Of a DNA stretch of 64,000 nt, positions 28,362 to 38,419 are shown one piece after another (within the stretch, counting starts at the first letter, position 1; each line of letters begins with the position of its first letter). The stretch comes from Microbulbifer agarilyticus. GTDB lineage: Bacteria; Pseudomonadota; Gammaproteobacteria; Pseudomonadales; Cellvibrionaceae. The notes beneath the pieces are model-generated. The model had not been told where the DNA came from. It saw nothing but the letters and a program-made list of their open reading frames with translations, and did not search any database. The stretch is from positions 62,001 through 126,000 of the forward strand of contig NZ_JAHVKO010000007.1 in the NCBI RefSeq assembly GCF_019800665.1, written 5' to 3'. A program made the translations under genes and the position numbers.

Positions 28362-29549
28362 TCAGGCGGCCTGTTGGGCGAATTCCCGCACCAGTGCGGC
28401 GACGGTGGTGGCGATCTGGCTGCATTCTTCATCACTCAGGGTGAGTGGTGGCAGCAGGCGCAATACATTGCCAGCGGTAACGTTGATCAACAACCCCTGT
28501 GCGCGGGCCAGATCGACCAGTTCTGCACAGGGGCGATCCAGTTCAATGCCGATCAGCAGGCCCAGGCCGCGGATATCCACAACGTGGGCGCAGCCGGCCA
28601 GTTTCGCTTTCAGTTGATCCAGCATCTGGGTGCCAAGGCTGGCGGCTCTCTCCATAAGCCATTCGCTTTCCAATGTTTCCAGTACGGCGAGGCCGGCGCG
28701 GCAGGCCAATGGGTTGCCGCCGAAGGTGGAGCCATGGGTGCCCGCACTAAAGAGTGCGGCGGCTTCGCCGCGGGCTAGGCAGGCACCGATGGGGACGCCG
28801 TTACCGAGCCCCTTGGCGGTGGTGACCACGTCAGGCAGCAGACCGTCGATATGCTGGTAGGCGAACAACTTGCCGCTGCGGCCATTGGCGGTCTGGATTT
28901 CATCGAGCATCAGCAGCCAGTTCTGGTTATCGCAGAGTGCGCGCAGGCGCGCCAGATAATCCGCATCCGGGATGCGAATACCGCCCTCGCCCTGCACGGG
29001 CTCTGCCAGAATCGCAACGATATCCTCGTATTCTGCGGCCAGTTTCTCGATGGCGGCGACGTCATTATAAGGAACACGCAAGAAACCCTCAGGCAGTGGG
29101 GCAAAGCCCTCCTGTACCTTGGGGTTGCCGGTGGCGGTCAGGGTTGCAAGGGTACGGCCGTGGAAAGCGCCCTCGGTAACCACGATTTTCGGGCAGGCGA
29201 GACCGCGCTGGTTGCCCAGCTTGCGCGCCAGTTTGATGGCGGCCTCGTTGGCCTCGGCACCAGAGTTGGAAAAGAATACGTTGTCCATGCCCGACTGGGT
29301 CACCAGCTTTTCCGCCAGCTGTTCTTGTGGGGGAATGTTGTACAGGTTGGAAACGTGCAACAGGGTGCTGGCCTGCTCCTGAATGGCCTGGGTGACCGCC
29401 GGATGGCAGTGGCCAAGACCGCATACGGCAATTCCGGAGAGGGCGTCGAGATATCGTCGGCCGTTGTCATCCCACACGTAGTTACCTTCGCCTCTGACCA
29501 GAGTCAGGGTTCTGTTACCGTAGTTTTGCATCAGTGCGGGAGTGGCCAC
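28362..29549 (-). CDS. argD: Acetylornithine aminotransferase
   Basis: PLP-dependent aminotransferase that makes N-acetylornithine (and may also serve in lysine synthesis). It shows NSGAEANEAAIKLAR, the aspartate in LLMLDEIQTANGRSG and the Schiff-base lysine in TTAKGLGNGVPIG. The start is set at the GTG at 29549 (VATPALMQNYGNRT), which has GAGGAG upstream; the open frame continues to 29825 but the added residues are not family-like. Length 395 aa. First gene of argD-argF; the glutaredoxin gene is divergent. Confidence 0.95.
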   Translation of the reverse strand: MATPALMQNYGNRTLTLVRGEGNYVWDDNGRRYLDALSGIAVCGLGHCHPAVTQAIQEQASTLLHVSNLYNIPPQEQLAEKLVTQSGMDNVFFSNSGAEANEAAIKLARKLGNQRGLACPKIVVTEGAFHGRTLATLTATGNPKVQEGFAPLPEGFLRVPYNDVAAIEKLAAEYEDIVAILAEPVQGEGGIRIPDADYLARLRALCDNQNWLLMLDEIQTANGRSGKLFAYQHIDGLLPDVVTTAKGLGNGVPIGACLARGEAAALFSAGTHGSTFGGNPLACRAGLAVLETLESEWLMERAASLGTQMLDQLKAKLAGCAHVVDIRGLGLLIGIELDRPCAELVDLARAQGLLINVTAGNVLRLLPPLTLSDEECSQIATTVAALVREFAQQAA

Positions 29550-29855
29550 CGTATATCTCCTCTGTGGGTGGGTCTCAAAGCGTGGGCCGGTATCCGCCGG
29601 CCCCGAACAAAGGGAAAACCGCAGAAAATGCGCCTTTTGCGTTTTCTGACCGCAATTTTCCCGGGAAACCGGCAATACTAGCACAGCGGGAGCCCGGTAA
29701 CAGAGGCCGATGGCTTCCCGCAGGCCGCGGATGGGAATCGAATCGGAATGGGGTACAATGCGCGCTTTCGTTGACGGATCGACACCGCAGGAGCCGCGGT
29801 CACTCGCAGTCACTTGTATTTCCAACCGACTTTTCAGCCGAGGTTAGCTTCCACT

Positions 29856-30188
29856 ATGGATACTCTGGAAAATATCAAAAAGCAGATCGCCGATAACGAC
29901 ATCCTGCTTTATATGAAGGGCAGCCCCAATGCGCCACAGTGCGGCTTCTCTATGCGTGCTTCCCAGGCGATCATGGCGTGTGGCCAGCGTTTTGCCTATG
30001 TGGATATTTTGGCGAACCCGGATATCCGTCAGGAACTGCCGAAGTACGCCAACTGGCCGACTTTCCCGCAGCTGTGGGTTAAGCAGGAGCTGGTGGGCGG
30101 CTGCGACATCATCATGGAAATGCATGAAAGCGGCGAGCTCAAGACGTTGATTGAAGAGGCCGCAGGCAGCGCCGAACAGGGCGAGTGA
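29856..30188 (+). CDS. grxD: Monothiol glutaredoxin (Grx4-type)
   Basis: 110 aa from the ATG at 29856; an upstream in-frame start at 29814 only adds a non-conserved tail. The active site PQCGFSMRA is the CGFS type of monothiol glutaredoxins, which bind and transfer [2Fe-2S] clusters, often with a BolA partner. WPTFPQLWVKQELVGGCDI supplies the glutathione/cluster pocket. Located between argD and bacterioferritin, in keeping with iron handling nearby. A strong bidirectional terminator follows. Confidence 0.94.
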   Translation: MDTLENIKKQIADNDILLYMKGSPNAPQCGFSMRASQAIMACGQRFAYVDILANPDIRQELPKYANWPTFPQLWVKQELVGGCDIIMEMHESGELKTLIEEAAGSAEQGE

Positions 30189-30214
30189 TTGCACTTTTCG
30201 GTCCATACGGCCCA

Positions 30215-30249
30215 TAAAAAAAACCGCGGCATTGACCGCGGTTTTTTTA
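30215..30249 (+). terminator. Bidirectional terminator between grxD and bacterioferritin
   Basis: AAAAAAAACCGCGG, CATTGA loop, CCGCGGTTTTTTT: GC-rich stem with A-run and T-run, located between two convergent genes and usable from both sides. Confidence 0.92.
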
Positions 30250-30323
30250 TGTCCGTAAACATCGGAATGGCGCGGTGCTCTTTAGTAGCCACTAACTAGT
30301 AGGCAGCAACCGCGCAGCGACGC

Positions 30324-30806
30324 TTATTCGTCGGAAGCTTTTTCCATCTGAGTCTGCAGGTAGTTTTGCAGGCCGACCTTGTCGATCAGGCTCAGCTGCG
30401 TTTCCAGCCAGTCCACGTGCTCCTCCTCAGAGTCGAGGATGCGTTGCAGCAATTCGCGGCTGCCGTAGTCGCGAATGGACTCGCAGTAGGCGATACCGTC
30501 ACGCAAATCTGGGATCGCTTTTTTCTCCAGCTGCAGGTCACACTTCAGCATCTCTTCGGTGTTTTCACCGATGAGCAGTTTACCCAGATGTTGCAGGTTG
30601 GGAATGCCTTCAAGGAAGAGAATCCGCTCGATCAGCCAGTCGGCGTGTTTCATCTCGTCGATGGATTCGTGATATTCCTTATCCGCCAGCTCTTTCAGAC
30701 CCCAGTCTTTGAACATGCGGGAATGCAGGAAATACTGATTGATCGCAATCAGCTCGTTGCCGAGAGCTTTGTTCAGGTGTTCGATGACTTTTGGATCGCC
30801 TTTCAT
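30324..30806 (-). CDS. bfr: Bacterioferritin
   Basis: 160-aa ferritin-like four-helix protein that stores iron as a 24-mer. The di-iron ferroxidase residues are visible in [32 protein letters not shown] and [13 protein letters not shown]; the Met in DEMKHAD (M52 position) matches the haem-binding Met of bacterioferritins. ATG at 30806 follows ATGGAGCTAACGC. The partner ferredoxin (bfd) is 2.5 kb away instead of adjacent. A Fur-like sequence lies upstream at 30923. Confidence 0.96.
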   Translation of the reverse strand: MKGDPKVIEHLNKALGNELIAINQYFLHSRMFKDWGLKELADKEYHESIDEMKHADWLIERILFLEGIPNLQHLGKLLIGENTEEMLKCDLQLEKKAIPDLRDGIAYCESIRDYGSRELLQRILDSEEEHVDWLETQLSLIDKVGLQNYLQTQMEKASDE

Positions 30807-31302
<496 letters not shown>

Positions 31303-31386
31303 TACGCGGGGGGCGGTAATGACAGAGTTGGGAACCGATGCTGGTCTAGTTTAATCGCACAAAGGGGCTTTGAGGGTAGCGACGTT

Positions 31387-31740
31387 ATGGCGCAATACTT
31401 CCATACCTTTCTCGCGGGAGCTGTCTTTGTCATAGAAGCTACGGCTTCATTGATCATGGTGTGGGGCTTTTTAGTCGCGGTTTATGAGGTCTTGCGCGCA
31501 TCCAGAACCGGATCGCACGCGGAACGTATGTTTGCGTTGCAGATGGCGCGCTGTGACCTTGGTATCAAGCTGGTGTTTGCGCTGGAACTGCTGATTATTT
31601 CTGACTTGCTGCACACGGTGGTCAGTCATACGCTGGATGATCTGTGGTTTCTCGGTGCACTAGTTGCGATCCGCACCATCGTCGGTTTTTTCCTGAATCG
31701 GGAAATCGAACAGGTGAAGGGGGAAGTCGGCAAGCTTTGA
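31387..31740 (+). CDS. DUF1622 family membrane protein
   Basis: 117 aa with three hydrophobic segments (about 10-33, 58-76, 86-104). The pattern LVFALELLIISDLLHTVVSH and VAIRTIVGFFLNREIEQVKG is characteristic of the DUF1622 family, small inner-membrane proteins of unknown role. The ATG at 31387 has GAGGGT upstream. The in-frame region upstream to the microsatellite is open, so a longer product would arise if the repeat length changed. Confidence 0.85.
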   Translation: MAQYFHTFLAGAVFVIEATASLIMVWGFLVAVYEVLRASRTGSHAERMFALQMARCDLGIKLVFALELLIISDLLHTVVSHTLDDLWFLGALVAIRTIVGFFLNREIEQVKGEVGKL

Positions 31741-31824
31741 CGTGAGAAAAGAGACCGCGCAGAAAAGACAACAGAGAAAAGCGAACTGGGCACGCTTACC
31801 GTACGAAATATTGACGGGGGCGAG

Positions 31825-33141
31825 TTACTCCAGCAATTTTTGCATTTTTGATAGTTGCTTCTGTATCGCGGCGATATCGAATCTGTCCTCGAGACTGATG
31901 GCACAATCCTCTTTTAATCGCAGCATTAGGTCGTAAAGTGCCTGGCGATCCTCCCGTCGGCAGCAAATTTCGGAAAGTTCAATTAGCCCACCGCACAGGT
32001 GTCGCATCACCACGCCACTGGTACGTCCGTATTCCAGTATTTCGTCGAGTGCGGCGGCAAGCACGTGAGATAAATCGAGCTCGCTGACGATGAGCCGCAG
32101 CTGACCGTCCTGATCGTAAAAGCAGTTGGGGAGTGGGGGCCGCTGGAGAATCAAGCCGATGCCATCCATTAAGCGGTCGATACACGTGTATGCCGTAAAC
32201 GGATCATTAATACCCGGGGATAAGGCCCTTACTGCGACCTGCGACATCTGACGAATAGAAAAAATTATGTCTTGCCCCGCGGTGGGCTGTGCCCCGAGGG
32301 TGAATGCCCCTTGTATTGCTCTGGCGATCTCCTGACTATCCAAATGCCGCGGCGGATCAGAAACCTGTGCCATGACTCCCCAATGGTAAAGAAAGGTGCC
32401 GGGGTGGCTCTGCAACTGAACGCAGCAATTGTTCTCGCGTGCCCAGTCGATCAAGGCCTGCCGGTCAATAAGCTGAACATAGCCTTCCTTGTCCGTGCGA
32501 ACACAGGTGCTGTCTTTGTTCTGCGGCAGGTCTCTCAGGTCTTCGCGACTGGCGTCCGAGGCTCGGCACTCTTCCGCCGGGTAGATGGTGTCCAGTGCCG
32601 AGCGAAATTCCCGGTTGATGTGAAAGGTAATGTTGTCGATTTGGATCGACTGCGCCACGTTGTGAATGAAATAGATCAGATAGGCAATACACCCCAGTGC
32701 AAGGAACAGTGCGAAACTGACCGAGAGGGTGGGCTGGGTTCGCTCGGTCTCAGCACCAAGTACCCGGATAACCATCAGTGCGTAAACGAAGGTCGAGAGG
32801 AAGATACCCAGAGAGACCTGTGTGCCGCGGTCGCGCATGAAATTGCGCACCAGGCGCGGGCCAAATTGGTTGGAGGCGAGGGTCAGGGCGACCATGGTGA
32901 TTGAGAACACGGTACCCGCGACGCTAATGGTAGAGGTGGCGATAACGGTGAGCAATGCGCGGGCACTGCTGGGGTCATGCAGACGAAGCCAGCTGAGCCC
33001 GGGCAAATGGCCTGCCTCATTGGTATTGTCGATTGCGGTAAACAACAGGGCGAGGAAAATTGCCGCCGTCATCATCAAGGTGGGGATGAGCCAAAAGCTG
33101 GTTCGAAGTCTGCTAGCGATATATAGCAGCCGCTGTTTCAT
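31825..33141 (-). CDS. DUF2254 family predicted membrane protein
   Basis: 438 aa. Four hydrophobic segments (about 17-38, 60-83, 104-126 and 138-160) are followed by a soluble domain. TLMMTAAIFLALLF, SVAGTVFSITMVALTLASNQ, FGPRLVRNFMRDRGTQVSLG and ALSPGINDPFTAYTCIDRL are hallmarks of DUF2254. Function is unknown. Stand-alone gene, convergent with the DUF1622 gene. Confidence 0.88.
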   Translation of the reverse strand: MKQRLLYIASRLRTSFWLIPTLMMTAAIFLALLFTAIDNTNEAGHLPGLSWLRLHDPSSARALLTVIATSTISVAGTVFSITMVALTLASNQFGPRLVRNFMRDRGTQVSLGIFLSTFVYALMVIRVLGAETERTQPTLSVSFALFLALGCIAYLIYFIHNVAQSIQIDNITFHINREFRSALDTIYPAEECRASDASREDLRDLPQNKDSTCVRTDKEGYVQLIDRQALIDWARENNCCVQLQSHPGTFLYHWGVMAQVSDPPRHLDSQEIARAIQGAFTLGAQPTAGQDIIFSIRQMSQVAVRALSPGINDPFTAYTCIDRLMDGIGLILQRPPLPNCFYDQDGQLRLIVSELDLSHVLAAALDEILEYGRTSGVVMRHLCGGLIELSEICCRREDRQALYDLMLRLKEDCAISLEDRFDIAAIQKQLSKMQKLLE

Positions 33142-33317
33142 GATGTTGCGGTTTCCCCAAGCCTGAAATCTCGTCTTTTAAGGGTAGGCGAGTAAGGGTA
33201 GGCGGGTGGGGTGGCGTGGAGTAGGGATGCAATGCAGGGGAGAGGAACAAAGAAGCCGGCGTGCGCGCGTTACCTTTGACTTGTAACTTGCGCGCAGGCA
33301 AATGACGGCGCAGCTGA

Positions 33318-33530
33318 TTAGCCGGCGGAGTAGAACAGTGCGCCGTTCGCGTCGGCGGGCATACCCGCAGACATGGTTTCGTCGATGATTTCCTTGGTCA
33401 GTTCCGCACAGCGTCCACATTGGGAGGAAACACCCAGCTGACGGCGCAGGGCCTTGATGGAGGTGGAACCATCGTGGACCGCGTCTTTAATCTGACTGTC
33501 GGTGATGCCTTTACAAATACAAATGTACAT
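33318..33530 (-). CDS. bfd: Bacterioferritin-associated ferredoxin
   Basis: 70-aa [2Fe-2S] protein that reduces bacterioferritin to release iron. The four cluster ligands are clear: MYICICKGITD (C4, C6) and QCGRCAELTKEI (C38, C41). This is the BFD-like fold. It is located 2.5 kb from bfr on the same strand, and a Fur-like operator lies 54 bases upstream of its start, consistent with induction under iron limitation. Confidence 0.93.
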   Translation of the reverse strand: MYICICKGITDSQIKDAVHDGSTSIKALRRQLGVSSQCGRCAELTKEIIDETMSAGMPADANGALFYSAG

Positions 33531-33583
33531 CGGGAAACCTGGTGCAAATTCGATCTACTGTTTATCGATAAAGAGATCTTATT

Positions 33584-33602
33584 GTTAATGAGAATAAGTG
33601 TC
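33584..33602 (-). promoter_or_regulatory. Candidate Fur box of bfd
   Basis: GTTAATGAGAATAAGTGTC matches the 19-base Fur consensus GATAATGATAATCATTATC at 14 positions. It sits 54 bases upstream of the bfd start, where a repressor would block transcription. bfd is a classic Fur-repressed gene. Confidence 0.65.
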
Positions 33603-33804
33603 AATAAGATTTTGCTATCGATCAATCATTATTCTAGCTGCTCGTTATATGAACTGGATGGTCAGTTGGTGGCTTCTCAGTCAACTTGTGAGTGCGGGTG
33701 TTTTTACTGGTGACGGATAGATGGCGTCTGCTATTGCCGCCATATAAAAAATTAATGGGACTGCCATAAGCCCCTGTGTATCATAGCGGCCCCCTATCGA
33801 TCTT

Positions 33805-33837
33805 TTGTCACTTTATAGTCACTGGTTATAAAGTGAC
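33805..33837 (+). promoter_or_regulatory. Peroxiredoxin promoter embedded in a perfect 11-bp inverted repeat
   Basis: A -35 TTGTCA (33805-33810) and a -10 TATAAA (33827-33832) are 16 bases apart. The arms GTCACTTTATA (33807-33817) and TATAAAGTGAC (33827-33837) form a perfect inverted repeat with a 9-base spacer that cover both promoter boxes. This looks like a dimeric operator; it does not match the OxyR pattern well, and the regulator is unknown. Confidence 0.6.
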
Positions 33838-33878
33838 CGTTTCTACAATCCATTATTTATCTCATTGAGGAGATTCTC

Positions 33879-34481
33879 ATGGCTGTATTAGTAGGCAAGC
33901 CCGCTCCGGATTTCACCGCGGCTGCAGTACTGGGCAACGGCGAAATCGTTGACGAGTTCAACCTGGCAGAAACCATCAAGGGTAAGAAAGCGGTTATCTT
34001 CTTTTACCCGCTGGACTTCACCTTCGTATGCCCGTCCGAGCTGATCGCCTTTGACCACCGCTTTGAAGAGTTCAAAAAGCGCGGTGTTGAGGTAATCGGT
34101 GTTTCCATCGATTCCCAGTTCTCTCACAACGCATGGCGTAACACCGATATCAACGACGGTGGTATCGGTCAGGTTAAATACGCGCTGGTTGCTGACGTTA
34201 AGCACGAAATCTGCCAGGCATACGACGTTGAAGCTGACGCTGGCGTTGCTTTCCGTGGTTCTTTCCTGATCGACGAAGAAGGTGTTGTTCGTCACCAGGT
34301 AGTAAACGACCTGCCGCTGGGCCGTAACGTAGACGAAATGCTGCGTATGGTTGACGCTCTGGCGTTCCACCAGGAGCACGGCGAAGTATGTCCTGCTGGC
34401 TGGCAGGAAGGCGATAAAGGTATGGACGCGTCTCCGTCTGGCGTTGCTGCCTACCTGAGCGAGAACTCTGACAAGCTGTAA
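33879..34481 (+). CDS. 2-Cys peroxiredoxin (AhpC/Tsa family)
   Basis: 200-aa thiol peroxidase that reduces hydrogen peroxide and organic hydroperoxides. The peroxidatic cysteine is in DFTFVCPSE (C51) and the resolving cysteine in EVCPAGW (C171), a typical 2-Cys arrangement. The ATG at 33879 follows TGAGGAGATTCTC. Codon choice looks strongly biased, suggesting high expression. It is monocistronic, between its own operator-like promoter and a terminator. No ahpF-like reductase is next to it, so thioredoxin is the likely reductant. Confidence 0.95.
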   Translation: MAVLVGKPAPDFTAAAVLGNGEIVDEFNLAETIKGKKAVIFFYPLDFTFVCPSELIAFDHRFEEFKKRGVEVIGVSIDSQFSHNAWRNTDINDGGIGQVKYALVADVKHEICQAYDVEADAGVAFRGSFLIDEEGVVRHQVVNDLPLGRNVDEMLRMVDALAFHQEHGEVCPAGWQEGDKGMDASPSGVAAYLSENSDKL

Positions 34482-34521
34482 GTCATTGTTCGCGCGGGGA
34501 GGGACATGTACCCCTCCCGGT

Positions 34522-34550
34522 AAAAAAACCGCCGTCAGGCGGTTTTTTTA
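34522..34550 (+). terminator. Terminator of the peroxiredoxin gene
   Basis: AAAAAAACCGCC, GTCA loop, GGCGGTTTTTTTA: strong stem and T-run 40 bases after the stop. The following 285 bases up to the beta-lactamase-like gene show no gene or clear signal. Confidence 0.92.
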
Positions 34551-34836
34551 TGCCCGTTGTTCCCGTGAAGCCCATAAAGGTGGAAAAAACGCTAACATGT
34601 GCGCTTGTTCCACTTTGATTAACGGTACCCGGCTTCTGCGGAATGAGCGGTCAATCGGGTCATTCTTGGTGTGAAGAATCTTTGACTGAATGTTTCTGGT
34701 TAAAGAATTTTTTAGCGGGCTGCTAGTCTTAGTACGAGTACCCCCACAAATTTTGGGGCCAATCACTTGCTAGGTCGATATGGCCGGGTAGCGAGCAATC
34801 GCTGCGGATTGCAGTACGGCACATGGTGTAATTCAG

Positions 34837-36078
34837 GTGTATCAGGGCATTTTTCACAGAATCTTGAGCGGCGCGCGGGGCCTGTGGCTTTCGCTGGTTG
34901 CCGTATTGATGCTGGCGACGCCTGCCGGGTATGCGCTTGCCGAGCCCGGGCGGGTGGCAAAGTCCGCTGCCGCCTCGTCGAAAAGTGTTGAGGCCAGTGC
35001 GCGGGAGTTCGATCGCTATTTCCGCCAATTGATGAAGAAGAGCGGGATCCCCGGTGGCGCCTACGTGATTGTGGATCACGACAAGATTGTGGCAATGGAT
35101 ACCTATGGGGTTCGAGTCAAAGGTAAGAACCAGCAGGTCACTTTGAACACGGTTTTCCGGCTCGCCTCGGTGTCCAAGACCTTCGCCGGCAGTATGGCCG
35201 CGCTTCTCGAGCATGAGAACAAGTTCAATTGGGGCGATAAGGTGGTGCGCTATGTGCCGGAGCTCCGTTTCAAAACCCCGGCGCTATCCATGCAGTTGCA
35301 GGTGCAGCACCTGCTGAGTCATTCCTCGGGCTTGACCCCAAACGCCTACGACAACTATCTGGAGGACAACCGTCCTCTGTCGAAAATTCTGCCTATGTTT
35401 TCCACCATCGATCCGCACTGTGCCCCGGGCAAGTGCTACGGCTACCAGAATGTGCTGTTCAGCCTGATCGAGGATGTAATTCACAAGGCGACCGGTGTGC
35501 CCTACGGCCGGCAGCTGAAGCAGCGGTTCTTTGTCCCCCTGAAGATGGAAGATGCCTCCCTGGGCTGGGAAAGCTTTATGGCGGCCAGTAATCGTGCCGC
35601 CCCCCATGTCCAGACCGGCAAAGGGTGGCGCCCGGTGAAGGTGGAAAAGGAGTATTACCTGGCGGCGCCCGCAGCGGGGGTAAATGCCAGCATCAGCGAT
35701 ATGGGGCAGTGGCTTAAGGCGCAGTTGGGCGCTTACCCGGATGTCTTGCCGCCCGAGGTCATCGCCGATCTCACTACCGAGCGGGTAGAGACCCGTCGCC
35801 ACCTGCGCCACCGCATCTGGCGTGACTATATTGATCACGCGGGTTACGGATTGGGCTGGCGCCTATATACCGTGGGCGACGATCGAATCGTATTCCATGG
35901 TGGCTGGGTCGCCGGTTTCCGCGCCGCCATTGCCTATTCGGAACAGCGCAAGGTTGGCATCGTCATCCTGATGAACGCGGAATCCCGGGTAATCTCGGAT
36001 CTCACCGCCAATTTCATTGCCGATATCACCGGCCACGGCAAGCTGATGCAGGCGGCTGCAGCAGCGTCGAAAAATTAA
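34837..36078 (+). CDS. Serine beta-lactamase-like / penicillin-binding hydrolase, exported
   Basis: 413 aa from a GTG at 34837. A signal peptide (about 1-36, ending AGYALAEP) sends it to the periplasm. The class C beta-lactamase/DD-peptidase fold is supported by the catalytic S111-V-S-K114 in LASVSKTFAG, the Tyr motif in GYQNVLFS and the HxG-type FHGGWVAGFRAAI. Family members include esterases, D-aminopeptidases and PBP4*-like proteins, so antibiotic hydrolysis should not be assumed. It is a single gene in front of htpG. Confidence 0.85.
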   Translation: MYQGIFHRILSGARGLWLSLVAVLMLATPAGYALAEPGRVAKSAAASSKSVEASAREFDRYFRQLMKKSGIPGGAYVIVDHDKIVAMDTYGVRVKGKNQQVTLNTVFRLASVSKTFAGSMAALLEHENKFNWGDKVVRYVPELRFKTPALSMQLQVQHLLSHSSGLTPNAYDNYLEDNRPLSKILPMFSTIDPHCAPGKCYGYQNVLFSLIEDVIHKATGVPYGRQLKQRFFVPLKMEDASLGWESFMAASNRAAPHVQTGKGWRPVKVEKEYYLAAPAAGVNASISDMGQWLKAQLGAYPDVLPPEVIADLTTERVETRRHLRHRIWRDYIDHAGYGLGWRLYTVGDDRIVFHGGWVAGFRAAIAYSEQRKVGIVILMNAESRVISDLTANFIADITGHGKLMQAAAAASKN

Positions 36079-36126
36079 TCAGTTGGCGCCTGGCTAACGT
36101 TTCTCGCTGCGGGTGTTCAGGTAACG

Positions 36127-36154
36127 CTTGAATTGCCCGCATCCGTCCCAATAT
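36127..36154 (+). promoter_or_regulatory. Heat-shock (sigma-32 type) promoter of htpG
   Basis: CTTGAA (36127-36132), a 13-base spacer and TCCCAATAT (36146-36154) resemble the sigma-32 consensus CTTGAA...CCCCATNT, 58 bases upstream of the htpG start. Confidence 0.6.
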
Positions 36155-36211
36155 TGCTCCCCTTGACGACGATTTGTCTGTAGTTGAATTGAACAAGGGG
36201 AGAACCGTTCC

Positions 36212-38125
36212 ATGACTGTTGCGGCGCATAAAGAGAGCCACGGTTTCCAGACAGAAGCCAAGCAGTTACTGCACCTGATGATCCACTCGCTGTACTCCAA
36301 CAAGGAGATCTTCCTGCGCGAGCTGGTTTCCAATGCCTCCGATGCCGCGGACAAGCTGCGTTTTGAGGCCCTCTCCACCCCTTCATTGCTGGCGGAAGAC
36401 CCGGACCTGCGTATCCGTATCGAGTTCGATAAAGACGCCGGCACCCTGACCATCTCCGATAACGGCATTGGCATGAGCCGCGATGAGGTGATTGAGAACC
36501 TGGGTACCATCGCGCGCTCCGGTACTGCCAACTTTATGCAGAACCTGACCGGTGACCAGAAGAAGGATGCACACCTGATCGGTCAGTTCGGTGTGGGCTT
36601 CTATTCCGCGTTTATCGTGGCCGACAAGGTGGATGTCTTCACCCGCCGCGCCGGCGCCGATGCCAGCCAGGGCGTGCACTGGGAGTGTAGCGGCGAGGCC
36701 GAGTACTCGGTGGAGAACGTCGAGTGGCCGGATCGCGGTACCCGCGTGGTACTGCACCTGAAAGACGATGCCAAAGAATTTGCCGATGGCTGGCGTCTGC
36801 GCTCCATCATCAAGAAATACTCCGATCACATCGCTATTCCGGTAGAGATGCTGAAGGAAGAGGCACCTGCCGCAGAGGGTGAAGAGCAGGAAGACAAGGC
36901 GCCGGAATTTGAAGCGGTGAACGCCGCCCAGGCCCTGTGGACCCGTCCGCGCTCCGAGGTGAAGTCCGAGGAGTACAAGGAATTCTACAAGCATATTTCC
37001 CACGACTTCGACGACCCGCTCACCTGGAGCCACAACCGTGTGGAAGGCAAGCTGGATTACACTAGCCTGCTGTATATCCCTGCGCGCGCGCCCTTCGACC
37101 TGTACCAGCGCGATGCCGCTCGCGGCCTGAAGCTGTACGTACAACGCACCTTCATCATGGATGACGCCGAGCAGTTCCTGCCTTTGTACCTGCGTTTCGT
37201 AAAAGGTGTGCTGGACTCCAACGACCTGCCGCTGAACGTATCCCGTGAGATCCTGCAGAAGGACCAGAACACCGATGCGATCAAGAGCGCGCTGACCAAG
37301 CGCGTACTCGACATGCTGGACAAACTGTCGAAAAAAGACGCCGACGAGTACCAGAAGTTCTGGGATCTGTTTGGTTCGGTGATGAAGGAAGGGCCGGCGG
37401 AAGACTTCTCCAATAAAGAGAAGATCGCCAAACTGCTGCGCTTCTCCACTACCCACACCGATGACCCCAAACAGGATCAGTCGCTGGAAGACTATGTGGG
37501 TCGCATGCAGGATGGTCAGAAGAATATCTACTACGTATGTGCGGATAATTTCGCCACTGCCAAGTCTTCCCCTTATCTGGAAGTCTTCCGCAAGAAGGGC
37601 ATCGAGGTACTGCTGCTGACCGACCAGGTGGATGAGTGGTTCGTTGGCCATATGCAGGAGTTTGATGGCAAGCCGTTCCAGGATGTGGCCAAAGGCGCGC
37701 TGGATCTGGGCGAAGCCGAGAATGAAGACGACAAGGCCGAGCGCGAGAAGGCCGAGAAAGACGCCGGTGCGCTGGTTGAACGCGTCAAGGATGTGCTGAA
37801 AGAGCGCGTGGAAGATGTGCGCGCGACTACGCGCCTAGTGGATTCTCCGGCATGTCTGGTGGCCAGTGACAATGATATGGGCCTGCAGATGCGCCGTATC
37901 CTCGAGCAGGCCGGCCAGGCGTTGCCAGATGCCAAGCCGGTATTTGAGGTGAATCCGAACCATCCGCTGGTGCAGCGCCTGGACCAGGAGCAGGATGAGG
38001 ATCGCTTTGCGGACCTCACCAATATCCTGATGGATCAGGCTAATCTGGCCGCGGGTAACCAGCTGGCGGACCCGGCTGATTATGTGCGTCGCCTGAACAC
38101 GCTGCTGCTGGAGCTCAACCGCTAA
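36212..38125 (+). CDS. htpG: Molecular chaperone HtpG (Hsp90)
   Basis: 637-aa cytoplasmic Hsp90. N-terminal GHKL ATPase motifs are clear: [28 protein letters not shown] and [17 protein letters not shown]. The middle domain has the catalytic-arginine region [13 protein letters not shown], and the C-terminal dimerisation part ends [16 protein letters not shown]. The ATG at 36212 follows AAGGGGAGAACC. A sigma-32 type promoter and a downstream terminator show a single-gene heat-shock unit. Confidence 0.97.
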   Translation: MTVAAHKESHGFQTEAKQLLHLMIHSLYSNKEIFLRELVSNASDAADKLRFEALSTPSLLAEDPDLRIRIEFDKDAGTLTISDNGIGMSRDEVIENLGTIARSGTANFMQNLTGDQKKDAHLIGQFGVGFYSAFIVADKVDVFTRRAGADASQGVHWECSGEAEYSVENVEWPDRGTRVVLHLKDDAKEFADGWRLRSIIKKYSDHIAIPVEMLKEEAPAAEGEEQEDKAPEFEAVNAAQALWTRPRSEVKSEEYKEFYKHISHDFDDPLTWSHNRVEGKLDYTSLLYIPARAPFDLYQRDAARGLKLYVQRTFIMDDAEQFLPLYLRFVKGVLDSNDLPLNVSREILQKDQNTDAIKSALTKRVLDMLDKLSKKDADEYQKFWDLFGSVMKEGPAEDFSNKEKIAKLLRFSTTHTDDPKQDQSLEDYVGRMQDGQKNIYYVCADNFATAKSSPYLEVFRKKGIEVLLLTDQVDEWFVGHMQEFDGKPFQDVAKGALDLGEAENEDDKAEREKAEKDAGALVERVKDVLKERVEDVRATTRLVDSPACLVASDNDMGLQMRRILEQAGQALPDAKPVFEVNPNHPLVQRLDQEQDEDRFADLTNILMDQANLAAGNQLADPADYVRRLNTLLLELNR

Positions 38126-38147
38126 CAGGCGCTTGATCGTTCTTGCC

Positions 38148-38183
38148 AAAAGGCCGACGGGGTGCTCCCCGCCGGCCTTTTTT
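38148..38183 (+). terminator. Terminator of htpG
   Basis: AAAAGGCCGACGGGG, TGCT loop, CCCCGCCGGCCTTTTTT: long stem with one internal mismatch and a T-run, 22 bases after the stop. Confidence 0.9.
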
Positions 38184-38358
38184 GTGCGTGTCTTGTCCCT
38201 GCCGTCGCCAAGTTCCATGCCTCGCTCTAGCCGGATGATCGATCCTGTGCCGCCGGCCTGGGCTATATTTTTTGTGTTGGTTTTTTGCACGATTTGGCGG
38301 CGAATGGGCGGCATCTGTCGGCGAACTTGGCAAAACTGCTTAAAACCCCAAATGGCCA

Positions 38359-38387
38359 TTGGGTGCTGGCACCCGGCTCCGTATAAT
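38359..38387 (+). promoter_or_regulatory. Sigma-70 promoter of gpsA
   Basis: -35 TTGGGT (38359-38364), 17-base spacer, perfect -10 TATAAT (38382-38387), followed by CCCCCGC. It is 32 bases upstream of the gpsA ATG. Confidence 0.6.
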
Positions 38388-38419
38388 CCCCCGCTATATA
38401 GCAAAAACTACAGAGCGTT

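Noticed and set aside
34837-36078. Antibiotic resistance beta-lactamase
   Set aside because: Motifs fit the wide serine hydrolase family, which includes many non-resistance enzymes; no specific class C resistance gene signature is seen.
36383-37651. 422-residue open frame antisense to htpG
   Set aside because: Shadow of htpG; no start signal or family resemblance.
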